From: Shinisaurus crocodilurus
Lineage: Eukaryota > Chordata > Lepidosauria > Squamata > Shinisauridae
Assembly (NCBI GenBank): GCA_021292165.1
Contig: CM037877.1
Coordinates: 203,712,715 to 203,776,714, forward strand
Reading direction: 5' to 3'
Length of the DNA: 64,000 nucleotides
Shown here piece after piece: positions 1-10,690 of the stretch (its first letter is position 1; each line of letters begins with the position of its first letter). Position numbers and translations under genes: made by a program. Below the pieces are notes generated by a model. That model did no database searches. It was not told the origin of the DNA and saw only the letters and a list, made by a program, of their open reading frames with translations.

Positions 1-394
1 GGAGAGTCTCAGGAATTCCCCTTCACTTTAAAGGTGCCTCAGAGTGCTCACCGGTGCGGTGTCCTCCCCAGTTTGTGTCACTTTTTCTTCACAGTCCCAC
101 CCTTGGGACTAAATAACTGGTTCAAAAGATTTAGACATCTCCATTTACTATGTTATCCCCTGGTGTAAACCTGGGCAGCAGACAAAAAATCCTACTTGGA
201 CCCAAAGTGCCTAGCTAATCGAGCAGTGTCACCTGAGGCTCTGAGGGTGGGGTGCCAAGACAGAAGCAAAAGAGGCTTGGCTGGGGGGGGGGGGGGCTAA
301 ACAGACCACCTAGGTTCTTCCCCCATCACGAGTTGGGATGGAGCATGCACCCACACATTCTCTCCCGCATGTGCCCCGATTGGGGTACCCGCTA
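1..394. other. No gene recognised; poly-G run
   Basis: I see no open frame or repeat that I recognise here. The only distinct feature is a G homopolymer at about 282-296. Confidence 0.4.
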
Positions 395-905
395 TTAATC
401 ACCAAAAAAAAGGACAAAAAAAGACACTGATTTACAAACCATTTACATATATTAATTTATATGTATAGATGCACAGTTAGAAATAATTATTATAATGTAA
501 ATAGAAATATGGTACATCTCCATAGTATGGAAAACTGTGACCAGGTGACTTGTTTGCCTGCCTGTTCAACCTGCTGTCCAGGTGCTCTCACTGGTGATGG
601 GCAACAGTTTCATAGATTCATAGATCTCTGTTGGAAGAGTTGGAAGGGGCCTACAAGGCCATCGAGTCCAAGCCCCTGCTCAATGCAGGAAACTAGAGGA
701 GGGGTCTCCCATCCAAGTAATAACCAGGCCTGACCCTGCTTAGCTTTCCACACTCAGACAAGCTGAGCCAGCTTTAACTGGAATTGGATGGGACAGCCCT
801 TTAAGTAGAGGACAAGGTGACCTTGCGATCAGCCATACAGACATCTCCACACAAGGGGAGTGGGATTGGATATGGAAGCCATTTCTGTGAACATTTCTAG
901 CTGGT
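395..905 (+). repeat. Unclassified interspersed repeat, copy 1, split by a 5S SINE
   Basis: The stretches at about 395-607 and 774-830 match, in order, the uninterrupted sequence at about 25955-26230. Shared wording includes the ATGGGCAACAGTT block and GGACAGCCC-like blocks. The family is unknown to me. The break coincides with the 5S-derived SINE at 608-773, so the other copy acts as an empty-site comparison. The right-hand limit beyond about 830 is uncertain. Confidence 0.55.
608..773 (-). repeat. 5S rRNA-derived SINE with CR1-type tail, copy 1
   Basis: Read on the minus strand, the unit begins with a 5S rRNA-like promoter region: GCTGGCTCAGCTTGTCTGAG, then AAGCTAAGCAGGGTC, then a block like GGTTATTACTTGGATGGGAG. 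These correspond to the box A to box C internal promoter of 5S rRNA genes. A short linker follows, then a 3' segment resembling CR1 LINE ends (GGACTCGATGGCCTTGTAGG, TTCCAACTCT) and a TCTATGAA-type tail. It encodes no protein. RNA polymerase III transcription and mobilisation by CR1 machinery are inferred from the two halves. Confidence 0.85.
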
Positions 906-1290
906 GATGGTTTTTGAAGGCAAATGTACAGTGTGGAGGAATCAAACATCATCCATGCCAGGCCTTCTTTTAAGGTCATAAACAGCTTTGGACAAGAAGA
1001 TGTGTGTGAGTATGGGCATTTCTGCTTTCATTTTGGTTCTAATGCATTGCTTATATATTAGCTACTAGTTCATGGATGAGGCATTTGGGCTGAGGGTTGC
1101 TGCATTATGGCGCTAAGCATATTTAACTAGACTTACCTCTCCATGCTGTTAAGTCTAGTTAACTTGAGTAGGAAGCACTTAACAGCCACGTTGATAAAGT
1201 GCTTGCAATGACGAAAATTAGTGCTGTGCTGAACAATTTATTTATTTATTAAAATTAGTGCTGTGCTTCCACAATTTATTTATTTTAACA
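906..1290. other. No gene recognised
   Basis: A+T-rich sequence with a short duplicated AAAATTAGTGCTGTGCT motif near 1216 and 1252. Nothing else is assignable. Confidence 0.35.
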
Positions 1291-1294
1291 TTTC

Positions 1295-1440
1295 TATTAC
1301 CATAGGAAAGGAATTGCTTTTGAAAAGAAATATGAAGGAGAAGAAAATTTTGGAGAAATTCTCGTGGGTTGAGTTCAGGGTTCTTGTGTTTCCATTTGGG
1401 ATTTTGAGAGATTATTGTGGGCACTCTCATCATGAAATGA
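1295..1440 (+). repeat. Unclassified repeat shared with 56965-57060
   Basis: About 85 bp here (ATTGCTTTTGAAAAGA, then GGAGAAGAAA, then CGTGGGTTG.GTTCAGGGTTCT) recurs at 56970-57060 with modest divergence. No terminal repeats or coding capacity are visible, so the class is unknown. The outer limits are approximate. Confidence 0.5.
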
Positions 1441-1499
1441 ATGTCAGGGGGGGGGGCTTGCTCATTCACAAAATGGGTGCCATGGTGGGTGCAGCCAGC

Positions 1500-2127
1500 T
1501 GCAAAACACCCATTTCCAAGAAGAAAAACCAGTGAGACTGAAAGAAAAATAACTTGTGTAAGAACTCAAGTACAAGGCAGAGGTGGGGTCTGAGCTCCAA
1601 AACACAAAACCACTCTGTTGAACCCACAATATTTGTCCCCACAAAGCACAACAAAATACCTGTTTCACGGAAGGCAATCTGATTCTGGTGATGCTCAGAA
1701 AAACACAAGCACACACACAGAGGAGCAAAGCACCGACCACCACCACACGTGCCAACAAAACCAGGAAAACACCCTTCCCCCAAACAAGTAAACAAACCAG
1801 CTAACACACACACACACTGCACAGACAAAACACCGTCCCTCGCTCCTCACCCAGCTCTGGCCGCTCCCATACCTTATCCCTTTTTCTGAGCAGCTGGGCT
1901 CACTTCAAAACAAAGTTCTGAGCTGCAGCCACCCACCAGCGTCATTTCTCTAGGAATGCCTCTCTGGGGCCCATGTGCAGCCCAGAAGCATTCTTGGAAA
2001 TAAAGAGGGTGCTCAAGGCCAGCACCTCACCTTGCAGCATGATATAGCCTCCTAGTTATTATGATTTTATTTTACTTAAAAATAAAAAAGAAAGCAGAGG
2101 GGAAAAAGAAAACTAGGATGGGCAGGC
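1500..2127. other. No gene recognised
   Basis: Mixed sequence with CA-rich patches around 1700-1825. The overlapping minus-strand frames are cysteine-rich low-complexity translations without family features. Confidence 0.35.
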
Positions 2128-2129
2128 AC

Positions 2130-2242
2130 CGCATCAGAGAACCCAGCATTAGCCCATCTAGCTCAGTATTGGCTGTTCTTACTGGCAGTGACTTTCCAGG
2201 GTTTCAGACGGGCGTTCTTTTCCAGCCCTGTCTGGAGATATA
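2130..2242 (-). repeat. tRNA-Ala SINE fragment (3' part)
   Basis: In reverse orientation this contains the body and tail wording of the tRNA-Ala SINE seen more completely at 23640-23846 (CCAGGGTTTCAG, CTGGCAGTGACTT, CCATCTAGCTCAGTATTGG). The tRNA-like head is missing, so the copy is truncated where it abuts the foldback MITE that starts at about 2243. Confidence 0.6.
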
Positions 2243-2359
2243 GCAGCTTTTCGTTTGAGCTTTATAGGAGCTATCCATGGTGCTGAACTCCACCCCCAAA
2301 TAGGTTCATCGCCATGGAGCACCATGGATAGCTCCTATAAAGCTCAAAATAAAAGATGC
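2243..2359 (+). mobile_element. Foldback MITE, copy 1
   Basis: The sequence is a near-palindrome. GAGCTTTATAGGAGCTATCC on the left is mirrored by GGATAGCTCCTATAAAGCTC on the right, around a centre containing CACCCCCAAATAGGTTC. A second copy in inverse orientation lies at 56687-56823. There is no coding capacity. The superfamily is not determined because I could not settle the target duplication. Confidence 0.7.
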
Positions 2360-3540
2360 AATGGATAAGGAGCCCCACTGACACAGGAGTCACCAGCCTC
2401 CTCTGGCTATGATGCTTTCTCAAATAATCTAGTCTTTTGAGGCTAGAGCCCTACTTCTGTGCAGCATATGGGTGACACACATACCAGAATGGGGTGCTGC
2501 TGATTATGGAAAGAGGAGTCATTCCATCCACCCATCCAGCATATTCATTTGAAATTGAATCTGTGTTTTAATTAGGAACAAAATTCTGTGTTAAAAGAAA
2601 AATGAGGACCAAGCTTCCAAATGCAGCAAAGACAATGGGAAATTTGGCTTGTTGCACAGGAGGAATAATAGGACTATTAGATGAATGCATTTGCTGTGCA
2701 GTCAGCCAAAACATTTCATTAAAACAATTGCACTCCGACCTACCCTAATAATAAATTAATCTCAGTAGAAAATACAGATCTGCTGAGGGTCAAACTATGC
2801 GTTAAATACATAGTGTGCAGCTGACCCTCTCTTTGTTCTTTACTCAGAAGTAAACATGCAGGGCTCCAATCCAGATTGGGACCACTACATTTGAGTTGGA
2901 GAGGTTAAAACTTCCCCTTACTCCCTTGTTTTCTGAAATCTCCCCTCCTTATGGGGGGTGAAAAGAATAAGGAGGAAGAGCCCCAATTGACACCAATGGA
3001 TGCTTCTTTTCCTTTCTTTTTTAGCCCCTACCCAGTGATGGGTGTGTGTGGAAAACAAGTGACGGTGGGGGGTGATTTAAAATTCTGCTACCCACACATG
3101 GCAGTCCTGATCCAGATCAAGGAACTGCATGCTTACCTGCAAAAACAAAGAGCGGCCGGGTCAGCTGCACACTATGTGTTTAACAGATTATGTAGGTTCT
3201 ACCCAGGAAGGATTTATTTACTGTGCAGCAGCAAAGGTGTGCTAGCCAGAGCTTTGAACATCCCAGTGCCAAAAGCACTTTTGATCCGCAAAGTGTGGAA
3301 TGGGCTCTTTAGTGGTACCAGAAACCAAATGAATACTTTGGGCTCTGGCTGGGAAATGAATGTCTTACATAATCCCAGTCTATTGATCCGAGGTTTGGGG
3401 TTGCTTCCATCTCCAGTTACAACAGAAGTTTCCTGTCCCTTCTAATATGGGTAGTGGGAGATTTAATAATTAGGAATTGAGAGGGATGGGTGTTCCACAG
3501 GCATGTTGCCCACATGATGACTTGCTGAGATAGTGAAAAG
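2360..3540. other. No gene recognised
   Basis: The longest plus frame (2951-3445, 164 codons) shows no family motif, homology signal or splice-bounded structure that I recognise. I treat it as chance. Confidence 0.35.
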
Positions 3541-3841
3541 CAGGGGTGGGGAACTGTTTTTGGGTGAGGGTCAGATGGCCCCCATGGGCCAGATGACATG
3601 AGTGGGTGAGGCCACACCCTCTGATGTCATTCAGTCCCAGAGCTCCTCCAGCCAGTGGTTCTTCCAGCCAGCACTTCAACTGAGGACCCAGCTTTGCTGC
3701 CCCACCCTCTCTCCACTCACCTGCAGGGGGTGGAGCTTTGGGGGAGGGACTTCAAGGAAGCGGAAGGGGGCCTTGCCTGAGGCCTCAGAGCCTGGTCTGT
3801 TGGGCCAAATTGGCATGCAGGCTGGAGGTTCCCCATTCCTG
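3541..3841. mobile_element. hAT-type MITE
   Basis: Terminal inverted repeats CAGGGGTGGGGAAC and GGTTCCCCATTCCTG bound the element. It is flanked by an imperfect 8-bp direct repeat, GTGAAAAG on the left and GTGTAAAG on the right (7/8), as expected of hAT transposons. No transposase is encoded, so it would depend on one supplied elsewhere. Confidence 0.75.
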
Positions 3842-4880
3842 GTGTAAAGGTAACCAACATAGCATTGTGGCAGAGGAGTCGCTAATTACTGTGCATGTTG
3901 ACACCAATGAGGGAAATAGAATTTTGAAGGCCTGGGGAAAAAAGTTAGATTACATGGGAGGATGTTGAAGTTCAGGATCTCCAAGGTGACATTTTCAAAA
4001 ACGCTCCTTCTTCCTGTTGTGATATGTATCACATTCACAAGCTGAAGCACATTGTTGACAACATGGAAGGAACAGAATGGCAGTAAACAAGGATGTTGTG
4101 TCTTCCTACTTTCTGTGTGAAAGCTAGGCCTGGGAAACGGTATGAGCTGGTCACATGGTTTGTACGTTTTGGTGACGCACTTGTTTTTCAGTCTGTAGCC
4201 ATTGTTGAGAGAGGAACAGGACTGTTCACTCTGTTCTCTCTTTTCTTCTGGACTTTTTGCTTGCTGGACTTATGCAACAATGTAACGTCTATGCAACAGT
4301 GGGGTAAAGCTCAACTTGCTCCACTGGAATGGAATGCTTGCTATGCATTATGCTCTGCTCATGAACTGTAATTAGGAAATGTATACTCTGTAGAATATTA
4401 CTTTATTAAGTAAATAAACAGGTAGAAAAACCTGTGGAGTTACAGAGTTTTTTCCTTGCTAACTGCAAATGGGGGAGGCGACGGCTGGAGTCGGATTACA
4501 GGAGCTGTCTGTCTGACTGCAACCGACACGCTGCACGCTGCGCACAGAGAGGGGAGAGAGATCTGGATTTCTGTGTGTGGATTTATGGGCCTTCACACAC
4601 GAACAGGATTTTAATCTCCTATCTTGCACACACGGGGGCTCTGTTGTCATTCCCGCCCCTTCACTTCCAACGCATGCAGGGTTGGCTAGACAGGCAGAGC
4701 TGTGTGATCTCAATGCATGAGTGAGATGGAGGCGTCAGGCAGAGGGATCTCGATTTTTAAAGGAATGAGACTGGAGAACATTTTGGGACAAGCTGAGTCT
4801 TTACAAAGGAGATGGGCTCCACTCCAGAATGGAAGCAAACTGTTGGAAAACATTTTTAAAAGTTGCAGTGCTTTTTATAG
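3842..4880. other. No gene recognised
   Basis: Short open frames at 4093-4371 and 4434-4724 carry no recognisable domain. I see no terminal repeats in this interval. Confidence 0.35.
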
Positions 4881-4884
4881 TCTT

Positions 4885-5695
4885 CAGCTGGTTCTCCAAC
4901 TGTGGCCTTCCCTGGAGAAAATGGACCTGGCCTTGGTTACTTATGCCCTAGTGACATCCAGACTAAACTACTGGAATATTCTCTATGTCAGCCATCCTCG
5001 ACCTATGGCCCTCCAAATGTTTTGCACTCTCACTTCCAGCAGCCCTAGCCAGCCTGGCCAATGGTCAGGAATGCTGGGAGTTGTAATCCAAAAGCATCTG
5101 GAGGGCACCAGGTTGGGGAAAGCTGCTCTATGTGGGCTGCCTTCCAACTGGAGCATATCACATCAATCCTTTATCAGCCACAATGGTCACCTACTTGTTT
5201 CTGGGCTCAATTCGAAGTGCTGGTGTTAACCTTTAAAACCTTAAGAGAAAGAGACCAGGTGGTCTATATGAACCTACCTTAGGGTTGGCTTACCTACATT
5301 AAGGTCAGCGTAGGAAGAACTGCTTAGTGTGGACCATCACCACTGTAAATATGACAAGCAAGCACTAGGGATAGGGCCTTTTGGATGGTACCTCACAATT
5401 TTGGAATGCTTTCCCCAAGGAGATTTGATGCACTCCCTCTCTTCCAGCATTTAGATAGGGTTCCAAAACCATGTTTATTCAGAAGGCCTTTTATTGTGGT
5501 TTCCGTTGTTTTAGTTTAGTGTTTCCTATTCTGCCTTTGTCCCTCATTGCTACTGTTATGATAATAACATTGTCCATGTTGTGGTTTTATAAATAGGTGA
5601 TATTTATGTTTATTGTATTCCACTTTGACTACATTTTATTAGGGAAAAGTGAGGTATACATGAAATGAACAAATAAATAAAACTAGCAAATAAGT
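4885..5695 (+). mobile_element. L2-type LINE, 3' part, split by a hAT MITE
   Basis: Conceptual translation around 4920-4990 reads ALVTSRLNYWN.LYV. After the embedded MITE (4989-5125) it resumes with an HITSILYQ..W.P / FWAQFEVLVLTFKTL pattern, the C-terminal reverse-transcriptase wording of L2 LINEs. Stops and frameshifts are frequent, so the copy is dead. The 3' UTR ends in an AAATAAATAAA-type tail near 5670. A 5' part is absent. Confidence 0.7.
4989..5125. mobile_element. hAT-type MITE nested in L2
   Basis: The element starts with CAGCCATCCTCGACC and ends with GGTTGGGGAAAGCTG. It is flanked on both sides by a perfect 8-bp duplication, CTCTATGT (4981-4988 and 5126-5133). The internal sequence is the partly palindromic type common to this window (CCTAGCCAGC.TGGCCAATGG, GGGAGTTGTA). 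It interrupts the L2 coding remnant, so it is younger than that copy. Confidence 0.85.
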
Positions 5696-5699
5696 TTAT

Positions 5700-7500
5700 G
5701 GAGTTGGTATTTATTATTGTTCTTATTCTGGTTTTAAAGGTCCAACACTTTGGCTAAGTGAGGGCTATAGTCTATATGGATTATTCCAATCCACTCAAAG
5801 CTGACCATTTTCTCATCCAACCACAGTTTCCCCTTGTGTGTAAGGCAATTGTGAGCCAGTATGTTGCAGTGGTTAGAGCAAGGGGATAATTGACCATGGG
5901 GGCTGCATGCAGCCCATGGGCCTCATGTTGCCTACACCTAAATGAAATAAACATTTCCATGGGGGTGTTAGGAGGAAACAACCCATATGTTGATGCATAT
6001 GTGATTCTGACTAGGTCCCTTCAACTGCCTCACAAGTGGCTGGTGCCGTTAGGGAGCTTCATATGAACACCCCTCATATGTTGAGGGGGGAGCAGGGATG
6101 CTCCAGTAGGCCATGCCTCCTGCCATCGACACACATGCTTGAGGGAGGGTCCTGGGCCAATCAGGATCCCCTTTGCATGGAGGGGTTTTATGCATGTACG
6201 TTGGTATGTGACGTGTGTAAGAGTCCTCACACTTGCAGAATGTGGGGGTAGTGGGCAGAATGCATATCGGTAGGGGTGATGCTAGCCTGTGTCCCCCCAT
6301 AATCCCCTCACACATTCTTGCATAAGGGGGTTCATTTGAACCTCCCCAGCGTCAGACGAAGATCAGATGCAGGAGGATTGCATAAGCCACTGGCCTGGCT
6401 GGCAGTACATAGATTTGCTTGTACTTAATGCTATTCCTGCATTTACATTTTATGTGTTACATCCCTTTGCACAGTCAGTAATGAACCTCCCAGTAGATTT
6501 AACAAAAAAGATAATAATGACCAAACTCTGAGACAAGAATGTAATTGTTTTAAATGAACATTAGGCGAGTGGAAATGCACTCGAGGACTATTCCGGCTGT
6601 GCAGTCTCTCGGCTGCAAAACAGACTGGGGTTTGCGATGGAGGGAAGGGTGAGTGCTGTGTAGCTTCTTCGACCTCAGAATAAGAAATAATGAACAAATT
6701 GCCAAGAGACAGCTACATCAGGATAGTGTTTGTCACAAAGATGCTTCAGCTTGGCAAGAGATAAAAATTCAGAGTTTGACAGAGTCTTCCGTTTGCTTCA
6801 GATTATTCTATCTGTGCACATTTTGATATATTGGTTTAATATGAAATCATGGAAATACTCATATAATGAGTGTGGAGAACAATTTGCAATTTAAAGCTCC
6901 ATAAGCATGCCAACAACTTAATTTTTTTTTTACTACTAGCGCTAATTCTTATTTCTTAATTATTGGCTCAAAATCCTCCCTGGTGAATTATTTCCATGTT
7001 TACTTTTAATTATTTTCATCTCTCTCAACACTGCTGGCAAAGAGGTGGCTAGTCTTGTTATTACTGTGGTCTGCTTGTAAACCTTCCCGTGGCATCTGTT
7101 GGAGTATTTTGCCAGACAGAACGCTGCGCTAGCCAGATCAGCGTGGCAATTCTTATGTTCTTGTTATCACTGCATTTGAATACCTCCTCTCTCTGCCTCC
7201 ATGGAGCCTGCTGCCATATTAGAGCTGAGTCATATTAGAGCTGGGGATCTCCATTGCAATTAGAAAGGAGACTTGTTGGCAGGGAAGGCATATTGAAAGG
7301 CCACATCAAGCATGACTTGTGAAAGGCTTTGCAGTGCACTACAAGCTACCACAGGGGCAGGGAACGCTTTTTTGGATGGAGGGCTGCTTTGGGGGCTGGG
7401 GAATCCTTTGGGGGGCAACACTGGCAGTGGGCTGGATTAGCAGTAGGCAGTGCCATGGTGGTCAAGGACATGCACACGTGTGCATGCATCCCCCCCTTCC
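5700..7500. other. No gene recognised
   Basis: Overlapping short frames on both strands at 6030-6315 are shadows of each other and show no family features. A T homopolymer lies near 6922-6930. Confidence 0.35.
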
Positions 7501-7519
7501 CTACATGCGTGCACAAGCA

Positions 7520-7535
7520 CACACACACACGAGCA

Positions 7536-7589
<54 letters not shown>

Positions 7590-7591
7590 CT
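7520..7591. repeat. Compound microsatellite (AC)n-(TC)n-(AC)n
   Basis: A short CA run at about 7520-7530 is followed by CT dinucleotides to about 7567 and then CA to about 7590. The long frames crossing it translate as low-complexity Ser-Leu or Thr-His runs and should not be read as genes. Confidence 0.9.
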
Positions 7592-7599
7592 TTCCCCAT

Positions 7600-8270
7600 G
7601 CAATTTGCCCCAGTTAAAAGGACACCTCAACCTCCCCATACTCTGGTAAGCATTACTGTGGTGTGGCTCCTTTCTGATCTTCTCTTTCCCCCTGGTTCTG
7701 GGTTTCCTTTTCATCTCTTGCTCCTTCTCTAAGCTACTCTCTCTTCCTGCTTTTTTCTCATCTGACTGCTCCTCTTGCTGTCTTTCTGGTCTACTTCTTT
7801 CTGTCCCCAGCCTGACCTGGTCCCTCTTCCTCACTTGTTTCGGCCGGTGCAGCTGTTGGAGTGGTGGCAGCAGCTGACTCATGCCTGGTTGGATTTTTCA
7901 CTCCAGAATCAGGGCTTTGTTCCACGGATTCGGTCCCACCCTCACCTCTGACCTCCTCCTCTCATAACAACCATCTGGGATGTAAAGCTCCCTCTGTTCA
8001 GAGCTCATCTTGCCCCCGCTGCTGTTCAACCCAGGTTTGTCAGTAGGCCCCAATGTTTGCTGTGTGTTTTCCCCATCATGGCCATCATGGGGAAAACTGC
8101 CAGTCAAGAAGACCAGGCTCAGCACTGGGGTGCGGGGGGAGAAGAGACTCTCTGGACTCCTCTAAAGACTGACACCAGCACACCTCCCCACTGCTGCCCA
8201 GTGCAATTGTGATGGGGGAAAGGGGGAGAACTTGTTGGGGATGGGGATAAACCTAGCAGAGGGGTAGGCA
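7600..8270. other. No gene recognised; short hairpin
   Basis: Pyrimidine-rich DNA. An inverted repeat with one mismatch (TTTTCCCCATCATGG / CCATCATGGGGAAAA) lies at about 8069-8098. I assign no function. Confidence 0.35.
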
Positions 8271-8400
8271 TAAGAACATAAGAAGAGTCATGCTGGATCA
8301 GACCAAAGGTCCATCTAGTCCAGCATTCTGTTCAGACAATGGCCAACCAGCTGCCCACGGGATCCCACAAGCAGGACATGAGTGCAATAGCACCTTCTGT
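8271..8400 (-). mobile_element. CR1-type LINE 3' end
   Basis: Reverse-complemented, this reads CTGGACTAGATGGACCTTTG, GTCTGATCCAGCATGACTC, TTCTTATGTTCTTATG. This is the conserved terminal segment of CR1 LINEs with an ATGTTCTT-type tail. Only about 130 bp are present, the usual 5'-truncated form. The same wording appears at 57779-58010 and in the tails of the tRNA-Ala SINEs here. Confidence 0.7.
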
Positions 8401-8934
8401 GGCAACCTGAGGGCCTCTGAGGGCCATATGTGGCTTGTGGATTGCCCACATGTGTCCTACCACTGCTAACTAGTGCCCAATTTGGAAGTGTTGTGATTGT
8501 GAACTAGTTTAATTTGTGCATGCAAAGGGTAATCCTCTACAGCTTTCACTGCTGTCTTCCATTTCTCAAAGAAAACCTCTTGTATTTATAGTTCTTGCAA
8601 AGGGCAGTAATCTTTCACTTGATGTAACCTGTGGCAGGCGCGCTGCCACAATGAACAGTTCACTCCATGTTTTTTAGCTTGAGGAGAAAACATAACATAC
8701 ATTCTTTCTTCATTTTACTAACCAGGATGGTGAAGTTGGAGTGATGTTGGCCATGGAGAGATGTTGGTCAAGCAGCTTTTTGTAGTCTAGGTCTTTATTT
8801 GGAAGCTACTTGGGTGAACAGATCTGACTGAAGCACAGAATGAATTCCCCAGGGTTGCCTGTGGTGGGATGCATGAAGGCCTTCTCCAGTAAGGAATGTG
8901 AGAGTATGACACAAGTGGGAAGAGGGCATGTGGC
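8401..8934. other. No gene recognised
   Basis: No repeat termini or coding features were recognised in this interval. Confidence 0.3.
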
Positions 8935-9640
8935 AGACTAGGCTGCCGCTGCGGAGCACCACAGCATCGGCGGCTGTGATGGGGGTCTGGTGTGTGCACG
9001 CCAAACCTGTCACACCTGCTGATGCCGATGCCATGGAGTGCCACCAATTCTCTGTGTCTCTGGCGCACGCATGCATGCTGATGCGCTGTGGTGCCCACGG
9101 GCACCACACCACAGCGGGATAAGGGGGGCCAGACGGTGGGAGGCCCCACCACTGCAGCGTGGCATCGGCATGTGTGACAGATAAGGGGGGTTTGGCGCTG
9201 CTTGGGAAGGGGACGGCCAGCAGACCCCAGTGGCCTGTCGGCAGTGTGTGCGGCTTGGGGGGAGTCGAAGCAAGTGGGGGGCAGCCGGGGGGAGAAGGAG
9301 CTTTCTTGGCACAGGTGCTGCTCAGCTGAGCAGTGGCCGCGCCGAGAAAGGGAGCCTCTGACAGCCGGCGAAAAGTGCTGCTTGGGCACTTTTTGCCAGC
9401 TGTCATCCCCACTCCGGTCCCCTCAGTGCTCCCATGGTGTCCCCCGGGATGCCGACAGGAGAACTTAGGGGAGAGGCGGCACCTCTGGACCCCTGCTGGA
9501 CCCGACCATTGGTCGGGCACAGCCGGGGCCTGGGGCAACTCTAAACCCAGAGAGGTTTCAGAACCTCTTTGGGTTTAAAGTGACGTGTGTGAACCCAGCC
9601 AACATCTGGAAGGCATCAGGCTTGGGAAGGATGCTCTGGA
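8935..9640. other. GC-rich patch of unknown origin
   Basis: Base composition rises sharply relative to the flanks, with many CG dinucleotides and two small inverted repeats: GGCGAAAAGTGC / GCACTTTTTGCC near 9367-9399, and AAACCCAGAGAGG / CCTCTTTGGGTTT near 9544-9577. Frames of up to 247 codons exist on the minus strand, but the composition alone favours long frames and no domain is recognisable. The right margin (about 9597-9636) resembles the end of a hAT MITE. No opposite terminus was found. Confidence 0.4.
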
Positions 9641-10520
9641 CTACTGGAAAACCTGGCAGGGCTCTGTTAATTATATTTGACATTTGAAACAAGAAACAAC
9701 AACTGAGAAGGATGGGAATTTGAACTTGATGGGTGTGGTATAATGCTGCTTTTTTCTTTCTTTCTTTTAAAGGGAGGAAGATTGAGGTTTAGAAACAAGA
9801 ATCATAGTCAATCAGTATTGAGGTTATCTGTCAGACTGAAAACCGGAGAGGGAGATGGGACTTTGAGGAACCAGGAGCCATTTTATGTTTTCCTTCCTTC
9901 TTTCCTTCCTTCCTTCCTTCCTTCCTTTAGAGTCTACCAGCTCTATTCTTATGGGTATTCTATAGGTGCAAAGCAAATGCATAGGCTGCCATCTATAGAC
10001 ACTAATCTCTCTGTAATCTGTTCACTTGACATCAGTAACTATAGCAATGGCATGTCCTTCTCCTTCGATCCTAACAATTAATCCATCCATGAGCTCAAAT
10101 GCACTTGGAGAGCAATGAAGTTTATGACATTTCTGATAGGCACTGCAGAGTGCTGAAATGGAATCGTTATTACATCAATTATTTCATAAGCAGAACTTGT
10201 TTCTGGCAAATACGCTACAGTCTGGCCAGGATATAAAGAACTGCAGAATGCACCCCAAAAGAGGACTTGGGCTTTTGCAGAGGTGTATTTCAAAAGCAGT
10301 TTGTGATTGCATGGTGGGCTGCAGGAGGTGGGGGGGGGGCATTGCTGCCCCCCACCACAAAAGTCTAAAGAACTACTGGGTGTTCAAACCCTTCCTAAAG
10401 AAGATCTTGGATCCCGGCCTCTGTGCCTAGACATGGCCTCTTTTTATGAGTGCATTATAAATTATATACATGTGCATATGCACACAGTGTTTTATAAACA
10501 AATGTCATGTAGAAAACTGC
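9641..10520. other. No gene recognised; (TTCC)n microsatellite
   Basis: A CTTC/TTCC tetranucleotide run lies at about 9891-9928. Nothing else is assignable. Confidence 0.4.
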
Positions 10521-10521
10521 T

Positions 10522-10690
10522 TTATAGCAGCTCAGACTATTTGTCCATCTAGCCCAGTATTGCCTGTCCTGACTGGCATCTGCTCTCCGGGGGTCTTTCA
10601 CCTCACCTGTTACCTGATCCTTTTAGAAATGCCAGGGATTGAACCTGGGACCTTCTGCACACAAGGCACATGCTACACTCCAGCATCGTC
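10522..10690 (-). repeat. tRNA-Ala SINE, truncated
   Basis: On the minus strand this carries the box B-like part (reverse of AGGGATTGAACCTGGGACC) and the body and tail (reverse of CCATCTAGCCCAGTATTG). The box A head is lost where the LINE remnant starts at about 10690. Transcription by polymerase III is inferred from the tRNA-like promoter of complete copies. Confidence 0.7.

Noticed and set aside
2951..3445. 164-codon plus-strand frame as a gene
   Set aside because: No family motif, no splice-bounded structure and no supporting context.
7319..7882. Frames across the 7.5-kb region as proteins
   Set aside because: They translate a CT/CA microsatellite (Ser-Leu, Thr-His, Arg-Glu runs) on both strands.
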